Assembly (NCBI RefSeq): GCF_000721105.1
Contig: NZ_JOEV01000024.1
Span: 1 to 64,000 of the forward strand
Origin: Streptomyces cellulosae
Lineage (GTDB): Bacteria > Actinomycetota > Actinomycetes > Streptomycetales > Streptomycetaceae
Direction: 5' to 3'
DNA length: 64,000 nucleotides
Shown here: positions 54,940 to 61,703 of the stretch, in pieces
Layout: each line of letters starts with the position of its first letter
How positions within the stretch are numbered: position 1 is the first letter of the stretch
Notes under the pieces: model-generated
The model's input: the letters and a program-made list of their open reading frames with translations, nothing else
The model's database searches: none
What the model was told of the DNA's origin: nothing
Position numbers and translations under genes: made by a program

Positions 54940-56343
54940 ATGGCCACGCATCAACCCCGGCACGCGTCCGTAGTCCCCGCCGAGCGCTTCGCCGTCCTCG
55001 ATCCGGCAACCGGCGAGACCTTCGGCGAGGCTCCCGACCAGCAGCCGGAAGAGCTGGACGCCGTCGTCGGCCGGGCCCACGAGGCATGGATCAACTGGCG
55101 GGCCGACCCCGGCGCCCGCACCACCGCTTTACTCGAGGCAGCCGACGCCGTGGAGGCGGCCGGGGCGGACATCGCCCCCCTGCTCACCCGTGAACAGGGC
55201 AAACCCCTGGCCGAGTCGTACGAGGAGATCGCCCGTACGGCGGCCCGCCTGCGCTACTTCGCCGGGCCGGCCCCACAGCCCCAGCCGATCACGGACGGCC
55301 GGCCGGTACGCAGCGAGATCCGCTGGCGTCCGCTCGGGCCCGTCGCCGCGATCATCCCGTGGAACTTCCCTCTCCAGCTCGCGTCCGCGAAGTTCGCGCC
55401 CGCGCTCGCCGCGGGCAACACGATGGTGCTCAAGCCCTCCCCCTTCACACCCCTCGCCACACGGCTGCTGGGATCCGTTGTCGCCACCGCCCTTCCCGAA
55501 GACGTCTTGACGATCGTCACCGGTCACGAACCCCTCGGCGCCCGCCTCGCCTCCCATCCGGGGATCCGCCATGTGACCTTCACCGGTTCGATTCCCACCG
55601 GACGGGCCGTCGCGCAGGGGGCGGCGGCTTCACTCGCCCGCGTCACCCTTGAACTGGGCGGCAACGACGCGGCCATCCTGCTGGAGGACGTGGAGGTGGA
55701 GCGGATCGCGGACCGGCTGTTCTGGGCGGCGTTCCGCAACTGCGGGCAGGTCTGCATGGCGGTCAAGCGCGTCTACGCCCCGGCCCGGCTCTACTCCCAC
55801 GTCGTCGAGGCCCTTGCTCAGCGCGCGAAGACCGCCGTCGTCGGAGCCGGTCTCGACCCGGGTACGCAGCTGGGGCCGGTCAACAACGCCCCCCAACTGG
55901 CCCGGGTCGAGAGCTACACGGCGCAGGCCGTGGCAGACGGCGCCCGAGCCGTGGCCGGGGGCCGCCGGCTGGACCGGCCGGGCTACTTCTTCGCCCCGAC
56001 GATCCTGGCGGATGTTCCGGCCGACAGCCCGGTGGTGACGGAGGAACAGTTCGGTCCCGTCCTGCCGGTGCTGCCGTACAGGAGCGTCGACGAAGCCGTC
56101 GAGGCGGCCAACGACACCGGATTCGGACTGGGCGGCTCGGTATGGGGGACCGACCTCGACCGGGCCGAGGAGGTGGCCGACCGGCTGGAGTGCGGAACGG
56201 CATGGATCAACCACCACGCCGAACTGTCCCTCGCCCAGCCTTTCGCGGGCTCCAAGGAGAGCGGTGTCGGTGTCGCGGGCGGTCCATGGGGGCTCTACGG
56301 CAACCTCAGACCGTTCGTCGTGCACCGTCCGCAGGAGGCGTGA
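54940..56343 (+). CDS. NAD(P)-dependent aldehyde dehydrogenase (TTA codon 64)
   Basis: A 467-residue member of the ALDH superfamily. Motifs are the cofactor-binding IIPWNFPLQLASAKFAPALA, GNTMVLKPSPFTPLA, VTFTGSIPTGRAVA, the general-base Glu in TLELGGNDAAI, the catalytic Cys in FRNCGQVCMAVKRVYA and the late EEQFGPVLPVLPY. It should oxidise an aldehyde to the acid; the adjacent MfnB-like enzyme supplies a furan aldehyde. Its ATG is eight bases after the preceding stop. Codon 64 (55129-55131) is TTA, a second bldA signal in the operon. Confidence 0.93.
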   Translation: MATHQPRHASVVPAERFAVLDPATGETFGEAPDQQPEELDAVVGRAHEAWINWRADPGARTTALLEAADAVEAAGADIAPLLTREQGKPLAESYEEIARTAARLRYFAGPAPQPQPITDGRPVRSEIRWRPLGPVAAIIPWNFPLQLASAKFAPALAAGNTMVLKPSPFTPLATRLLGSVVATALPEDVLTIVTGHEPLGARLASHPGIRHVTFTGSIPTGRAVAQGAAASLARVTLELGGNDAAILLEDVEVERIADRLFWAAFRNCGQVCMAVKRVYAPARLYSHVVEALAQRAKTAVVGAGLDPGTQLGPVNNAPQLARVESYTAQAVADGARAVAGGRRLDRPGYFFAPTILADVPADSPVVTEEQFGPVLPVLPYRSVDEAVEAANDTGFGLGGSVWGTDLDRAEEVADRLECGTAWINHHAELSLAQPFAGSKESGVGVAGGPWGLYGNLRPFVVHRPQEA

Positions 56344-56345
56344 CG

Positions 56346-57449
56346 ATGAGGTTCAGCGCGGCGGTACTGCGTTCGTACGAGGACCGATTCGCCGTCGAGG
56401 AGGTGCACCTGAACGCGGGACCGGCCGACGGCGAGATCGTGGTCAAGATCGCAGGCTGCGGGATGTGCCGGACCGATCTCGCGGTCCGGCGTTCGGCGGG
56501 CCGCTCACCGCTGCCGGCGGTGCTCGGCCACGAAGGCGCCGGGGCCGTGGTGGAGACGGGCGGCCCGCACACCGGCCTGCGCAACGGTGACCACGTCGTA
56601 CTGAGCTTCGACTCCTGCGGCCACTGCCGGAACTGCATGGACGCTGCCCCCGCCTACTGCGACTCCTTCGCCTCGCTCAACCTCTTTGGAGGGCGCAAGG
56701 AGAACGCCGCGCGGTTCACCGACGGGGCCGGGGACGAACTGGCCCCCCGGTGGTTCGGCCAGTCCTCGTTCGCCGAGTACGCGGTGGTCCCCGCCCGCAA
56801 CGCCGTACGGGTCGACCCCTCGCTGCCCATCGAACTGCTCGGTCCGCTCGGCTGCGGGTTCCTCACCGGCGCCGGGGCGGTCTTCAACTCCTTCGCCGCC
56901 GGGCCGGGCGACACCCTCGCGGTCTTCGGCGCGGGAGCGGTGGGCCTGGCCGCGGTGATGGCGGCCACCGCCTCCGGAGCGGTGACCGTGGCGGTCGACC
57001 GGCACCCCGGACGGCTGGCCCTCGCCGAACGGTTCGGCGCGACCCCGCTGCACGCCGCATCATCTGACCTGCCCGGCCGCATCCGGCGACTGACCGATGG
57101 CGGCGTTCACTACGCGCTGGACACCACGGCCTCCGCCCAGCTGATCAACGACGCGCTCCGGGCTCTGCGCCCGACCGGTCACCTCGGCCTGGTGGCACGG
57201 CTCCACACCACGTTGCCGCTCGAACCGGGGGCGCTGGACCGGGGCAGGAGAATCTCCCACATCTGCGAGGGGGACGCGGTACCGGGACTCTTGATTCCGC
57301 GGCTGACCGGGCTGTGGCAGGCCGGGCGGTTTCCGTTCGACGAGCTGATCCGTACCTATCCGCTCGCCGACATCAACGAGGCCGAACACGACTGCGAAGC
57401 GGGCCGCGTGGTGAAACCCGTCCTGATTCCGGAGGGGAGGAGCGTATGA
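56346..57449 (+). CDS. Zinc-dependent alcohol dehydrogenase (aryl-alcohol type)
   Basis: A 367-residue medium-chain dehydrogenase. Catalytic zinc ligands are in CGMCRTDL (Cys about 36) and GHEGAG (His). The structural-zinc lobe is CGHCRNCMDAAPAYC, with C-x2-C-x2-C-x7-C spacing. The nucleotide fold is TLAVFGAGAVGLAAVMAA, with VAVDRHPGRLALAERFGA. The arrangement resembles benzyl/aryl alcohol dehydrogenases. ATG 56346 starts two bases after the aldehyde dehydrogenase stop, so it is co-transcribed. It would interconvert the hydroxymethyl group of a furan with its aldehyde. Confidence 0.92.
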   Translation: MRFSAAVLRSYEDRFAVEEVHLNAGPADGEIVVKIAGCGMCRTDLAVRRSAGRSPLPAVLGHEGAGAVVETGGPHTGLRNGDHVVLSFDSCGHCRNCMDAAPAYCDSFASLNLFGGRKENAARFTDGAGDELAPRWFGQSSFAEYAVVPARNAVRVDPSLPIELLGPLGCGFLTGAGAVFNSFAAGPGDTLAVFGAGAVGLAAVMAATASGAVTVAVDRHPGRLALAERFGATPLHAASSDLPGRIRRLTDGGVHYALDTTASAQLINDALRALRPTGHLGLVARLHTTLPLEPGALDRGRRISHICEGDAVPGLLIPRLTGLWQAGRFPFDELIRTYPLADINEAEHDCEAGRVVKPVLIPEGRSV

Positions 57450-57735
57450 GCGCGACCTTCAACGCCCCTTGTCCGCCGGTCGCCCCTCATCGACCGTCAC
57501 CTGATGGGCCGCCGCCTGACGCAACGCCCCTGGACGCCGCTTCGCCGTGGCCGGCCCGCGCGGCGCCCCCCCATGCCGGGCCGGCCCGACGGGGGAACCG
57601 GGTGACCGCGGGTCTGTGCGCCATCGGGCACCCCTCGGGAACAGGGAGTGCTGAGCGGTGTTGTCGCGCGTCCGCCCTCGATCCGTCAGTCGCATCGCTC
57701 GCTGTTCGTGGTCCCCATTCGCCAACGGAGGAAAC

Positions 57736-58644
57736 GTGGTCGGCGCAACGCATCACAACACCGGCGGGGAAGGCGTGGAAGGAGGTGTGGGGGTGACCGC
57801 TCTCATGGTCGCCGCGGCACGGGCGATCGAGACGCACCGCCACGACACCCTGGCACGGGACGTCTACGCGGAGCACTTCGTGCGCGCCGCACCGGCGTCC
57901 GCCGGATGGCCGGTCCGCATACAACAGGTCCCGGACGGGGACGCGAATCCCCTGTGGGGACGATTCGCGCGTTACTTCGGTCTGCGGACGAGGGTCCTCG
58001 ACGACTTTCTCCTCCGGTCGGTGCACACGGGTCTCGCCCGCCAAGTGGTGCTGCTCGGGGCGGGGTTGGACTCGCGGGCTTTCCGGCTCGACTGGCCTCC
58101 CGGGTGCGTGATCTTCGAGATCGACAGGGAAGGAGTGTTGGCGTTCAAGCACAGGGTGCTCGACGGACTGTCGGCCACCCCGAAGGCAGCGCGCGTACCC
58201 ATCCCGATCGATCTTCGCGCCGACTGGGTCGGAGCACTCGCCGACGCCGGCTTCGGCACGACCGCACCGAGCGTCTGGCTGGCCGAGGGGTTGCTGTTCT
58301 ACCTGCCGACCGTCGCCGAGACGTACCTCATTGACATGGTGGACCGGTTGAGCACGGCAGGGAGCGCTCTGGCGTTCGAGGTCAAGCTGGACAAGGACTT
58401 GCTGGAATACCGCGACAGCCCGCTCTACACCTCGACGACACAGCAGATCGGCATCGACCTCCTCAACCTGTTCGACAGGGAGCCGCGGCCCGACTCCGCA
58501 GGTGACCTGGCGAGCAAGGGCTGGTCCACGTCGGTCCACACCCCCTTCGACTTCACCCGCCGGCACGGACGCGGCCCGCTGCCCGAGCAGAACGACGCCC
58601 TGGCGGGCAACCGGTGGGTGTTCGCGAACAAGCCTCGACCGTAA
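57736..58644 (+). CDS. TIGR00027/LCMT-type SAM-dependent methyltransferase
   Basis: A 302-residue methyltransferase of the leucine-carboxyl-methyltransferase-like (PF04072) group, abundant in actinobacteria. Characteristic blocks are TALMVAAARAIETHRHD, RQVVLLGAGLDSRAFRLDWP (motif I), VIFEIDREGVLAFKHRVLDG, VWLAEGLLFYLPTVAETYLI and the C-terminal WVFANKPR. GTG 57736 follows GGAGGAAAC. It lies 286 bp after the furan operon on the same strand. It could methylate a furan carboxylate as an ester, which is speculative, or be independent. Confidence 0.88.
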   Translation: MVGATHHNTGGEGVEGGVGVTALMVAAARAIETHRHDTLARDVYAEHFVRAAPASAGWPVRIQQVPDGDANPLWGRFARYFGLRTRVLDDFLLRSVHTGLARQVVLLGAGLDSRAFRLDWPPGCVIFEIDREGVLAFKHRVLDGLSATPKAARVPIPIDLRADWVGALADAGFGTTAPSVWLAEGLLFYLPTVAETYLIDMVDRLSTAGSALAFEVKLDKDLLEYRDSPLYTSTTQQIGIDLLNLFDREPRPDSAGDLASKGWSTSVHTPFDFTRRHGRGPLPEQNDALAGNRWVFANKPRP

Positions 58645-58964
58645 CGCTGCAGCCGGGTGACCGGGCCCGGACCCGACACGTCGCTGTCCCATGCCCGACT
58701 GGCGGCCGGACACATCGGTGCTTCCTGTCGCATACCAGGCGCTCGCTGCACACGCGGCGGGACAGCAGAATCCGCGGAACGAGAAAGTGAACACACTTTG
58801 CAGGGCACTCGTCTCCTCGAACAGCGACGCGGTGGTCGGACACGTCGCCGAATCCCCGGACGAAGCCGTCGGCCGTTTCGCCCTGCTCCCGCGTCGTCGC
58901 GAAAGGGGGGCCCGTCATCGACGGGCCCCCGTGGCGTTCCGCGTCACGGTTCAGCCGAGCGTGC
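58645..58964. other. 320-bp gap holding a strong terminator
   Basis: Apart from the hairpin at 58906-58930 I see no gene in the gap between the methyltransferase and the mannosidase, which are transcribed toward each other. Confidence 0.45.
58906..58930. terminator. Bidirectional hairpin terminator
   Basis: GGGGGCCCGTC-atc-GACGGGCCCCC is a perfect 11-bp stem with a 3-base loop, 35 bases past the stop of the mannosidase on its strand. It can end both convergent transcripts. Confidence 0.75.
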
Positions 58965-61316
58965 TCAACCCCGGGTGCCGGCCGCGGGCCGGTTCAGCGA
59001 AGGCGGCCCCGCCTCGGCGGCCGTTCCCCATCCGGACGGCTCGGTGCCGACCGTGAACGCGAGTGTCCGCAGGTCCCGCAGGGCGTCGGTCGTCAGATAC
59101 GTGCGTCCGTACGGGGAGCCGTCGACACGGGCCGACTGGATGTAGTGGCGGCTGTCGGATGTGCCGGGCGCCGTCACCGTGAGCGCCCCACGCGGGTAGT
59201 AGCGTCGGTCGAGTGTGAGGTCGACCCGTTCGAAGACGGGAGTGGACAGACCCCAGGTGTCGTAGCCGGGCTGCACCGGGAAGACGCCGATCGATGACAG
59301 CACGTTCCAGGCGGACATCGTGCCGAGGTCGTCGTTGCCCGTCATGCCGGTCGGGGCGTCGGTGAAGAGCGTCAGCGCGGCGTGCACCACGTCGGTGGTC
59401 TTCCAGGGCTGCCCGGTGGAGAGATAGGTGTACGGGGCGATGAGGTCGGGTTCGTTCTGCGGGTTGTACTTGTCCGCGTTGTAGTAGGCGTACGGGCCGT
59501 TCACCCACACCTCGCGGGCGGTCTTCGCGGGATCCCGCACAAGTTGCTCGTAGGCGAAGAAGGAGTCCAGCCGGTCGTTGGCCGCCTGCTTGCCGCCTAT
59601 CAGGTCGACCATGCCCGGCAGGTCCTGCGGTACGAGCCACTGGTACTGCCAGGAGGTGCCCTCGTGGAACCCCTCGCTCTGGGCCGGGTCGGCCGGCCCG
59701 GTGAAGGCGCCGGAGGCGTCACGTGCCCGGAAGAAGCCGGTCGAGGCGTCGAAGATCTTGCGGTAGTTCTGGGCCCGGGCGGCGTAGCGCGCGGCGTCCG
59801 CGGTGTGGCCGAGATCGCGGGCCATGGCTCCGAGCATCGCGTCCGACAGGGCGTACTCCAGTGTCGCGGACGCGCCGTGGTCGTAGTCGGAGTCGCCGGG
59901 CTTGGCGTGCGGGCGATCCTGGATGTAGGGCGCGAAGCCGTCGGCGACGTACTCCCGGTTGGCCTCGCGTCCCACGGCCGGCGAGTCCGCGGGCGGCACG
60001 CCGTCGGCATTCTTCTTCAGGGCGCGGTAGGCCCGCTCCTCGTACCCTTTGAGCAGGCCTTGCTGATAGGCGTTGGTGAGGAAGGGGGTGACCGGGTCGC
60101 CGGTCATGATGTTCGTCTCCACCGTGCCGTAGCCCCACTTGGGCAGCCAGCCGCTCTCCTCGTCGATCTTGATGACGGATATCGCCATGTCACGCGCTTC
60201 CCGCGGCGCGAGCAGGGACAGGAGCTGTGACTGGGTGCGGTAGGTGTCCCACAACGACCAGTTCTGGTAGTACGTGAAGCCGCGCGCACGGTGGATCTTC
60301 TGGTCCCAGCCGGTGTAGTGGCCGTCGACGTCGCTGCCGATGTTGGGCGCGAGGAAGGACCGGTACAGGGAGGAGTAGAAGGTGCGCCGGAGCGCGTCGC
60401 TGCCGCCCTTCGCGCGGACGTCGTCGAGCCGGTCCTCCCAGGCCCGCCGGGCGGCACCGCGGACCTGGTCGAAGGAACGACCGCCCTCGGCACGGAGGTT
60501 GACGGCGGCGCCGTGGGCGTCGACGTACGACAGGGCGGTCGTCGCCTCGACGGTCCGGTCCTTGGTCGTGTCGAAGCGGACGTAGGCGCCGTCGCGCCCG
60601 CTCTTCGACCCGCCGGTGACCGTGGAGGCGTCCCAGGTGCCGTACGTGGTGAACGGACGGTCGAAGCGGGTGATCGTGTAGACCGTGTACGGCTTGGTGT
60701 CCTGGCAGAAGCCGCTGCCGGTGATCGCGGTGCGCACGGTCCGGCTGTCGAGGACCTCGACCTTGGTGGAGACCGTCCGGTGCAGTGACTGGCCCGCGTT
60801 GAGCAGGACGTTGGCCTTGTCGGTGGCGGGGAAGGTGTAGCGCTGCACACCGGTACGCGCGGTCGCGGTCAACTCGGCGTCGATGCCGGTCTTCAGGCCG
60901 ACCTTGTAGTAACCGGGGCTCGCCTTCTCCGTGTCGTGGCTGAACTCGGCCTGGTACTTGGCGTAATCCGTCTCGGTGACGTCACCGGTGGTCGGCAGCA
61001 CGGGCAGGTCGCCGCCCAAGCCGCAGCCGACGCCGGAGAGATGGACGAGTGAGAAGCCCCGGATGTGGTTCTGGGAGTAGTCGTAACCGGTGTTGTGACC
61101 GGTGTCCGGTGAGAACTGCACCATTCCGAACGGGACGGCCGCGCCAGGGTAGGTGTTGCCTTCGTTCTGGGTCCCAATGAACGGGTTGACAAGGTCGGTG
61201 AGGTGGGCGTCCTGCGCGGCGGCCGCCTGGGCCGCGGGGGTGACGAGGGCGGCGCCGAGCAGGGCGGCCGCTGCGACCACCGCGCCCGCACCGCGTATCC
61301 GTTGGGTCCATCTCAT
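58965..61316 (-). CDS. Secreted GH92 alpha-mannosidase
   Basis: A 783-residue secreted glycoside hydrolase. The ATG at 61316 is chosen because the longer frame (61373) would run through the operator. Residues 1-31 are a signal peptide ending AAQAAA. The N-terminal beta-sandwich opens with VNPFIGTQNEGNTYPGAAVP. The (alpha/alpha)6 domain has YYQNWSLWDTYRTQSQLLSL, the catalytic-acid motif FHEGTSWQYQWLVPQD (Glu at about 550) and the base region GNDDLGTMSAWNVL (Asp pair at about 662). These calcium-dependent exo-enzymes release mannose from fungal or eukaryotic glycans. It should be induced by sugar through a LacI-type repressor. Confidence 0.94.
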   Translation of the reverse strand: MRWTQRIRGAGAVVAAAALLGAALVTPAAQAAAAQDAHLTDLVNPFIGTQNEGNTYPGAAVPFGMVQFSPDTGHNTGYDYSQNHIRGFSLVHLSGVGCGLGGDLPVLPTTGDVTETDYAKYQAEFSHDTEKASPGYYKVGLKTGIDAELTATARTGVQRYTFPATDKANVLLNAGQSLHRTVSTKVEVLDSRTVRTAITGSGFCQDTKPYTVYTITRFDRPFTTYGTWDASTVTGGSKSGRDGAYVRFDTTKDRTVEATTALSYVDAHGAAVNLRAEGGRSFDQVRGAARRAWEDRLDDVRAKGGSDALRRTFYSSLYRSFLAPNIGSDVDGHYTGWDQKIHRARGFTYYQNWSLWDTYRTQSQLLSLLAPREARDMAISVIKIDEESGWLPKWGYGTVETNIMTGDPVTPFLTNAYQQGLLKGYEERAYRALKKNADGVPPADSPAVGREANREYVADGFAPYIQDRPHAKPGDSDYDHGASATLEYALSDAMLGAMARDLGHTADAARYAARAQNYRKIFDASTGFFRARDASGAFTGPADPAQSEGFHEGTSWQYQWLVPQDLPGMVDLIGGKQAANDRLDSFFAYEQLVRDPAKTAREVWVNGPYAYYNADKYNPQNEPDLIAPYTYLSTGQPWKTTDVVHAALTLFTDAPTGMTGNDDLGTMSAWNVLSSIGVFPVQPGYDTWGLSTPVFERVDLTLDRRYYPRGALTVTAPGTSDSRHYIQSARVDGSPYGRTYLTTDALRDLRTLAFTVGTEPSGWGTAAEAGPPSLNRPAAGTRG

Positions 61317-61344
61317 GGGCGGAAGCGCCTCCCCGAAAAAATCA

Positions 61345-61356
61345 GACAACGTTGTC
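61345..61356. promoter_or_regulatory. LacI-type operator upstream of the mannosidase
   Basis: GACAACGTTGTC is a 12-bp perfect palindrome with a central CG, 28 bases upstream of the ATG. It matches the TGACAACGTTGTCA type bound by LacI/GalR repressors of Streptomyces glycoside hydrolase genes except at one outer base. No LacI gene is in the window. Confidence 0.7.
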
Positions 61357-61452
61357 AGATTGAGCGGGCCCAATTCTTTGCGCTGTGTGTGTACTCGTCA
61401 AGTGCCGTGGCGGACAGCGGAGTTCCGGATGCCGGAGATGAGGCGCTCGGGG

Positions 61453-61595
61453 GAGGGCTGCCCCGAACCGGGCGGCCGGGCTTGCGACACCCGGGACAAG
61501 CGGCCGGTTCGCGACATCTGGCCCGGGCAGCCGGTCTCGGGCAAGCGGCCGGTTCGCGACACCTGACACGGGCAGCTGGTCTCGGGCCTCCGACA
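61453..61595. repeat. 45-bp tandem repeat, about 2.3 copies
   Basis: AAGCGGCCGGTTCGCGACAC-type units start at 61498 and 61543 (period 45) and share GGGCAG-C-GGTCTCGGGC in the second half. A diverged partial copy (GGCGGCCGGGCTTGCGACAC) precedes them from about 61471. The array lies between the mannosidase promoter and the end of the protease gene and does not code for a recognisable protein. Confidence 0.7.
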
Positions 61596-61703
61596 TACGC
61601 GGCGGACTGGGGAGTCCAGTCTGTTCGGCGACTCCATGGAAAAGCGCCCGGGGCGGCGGCTCCGACGCCGCCCCGGGCGAGACCAGGTACCAGCTCCTGG
61701 GGG

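Noticed and set aside
57446..57796. 116-codon Pro-rich ORF starting in the stop of the alcohol dehydrogenase (ATGA overlap)
   Set aside because: The ATGA overlap is suggestive, but the sequence is low complexity and it overlaps the methyltransferase start; I could not support it as a gene.
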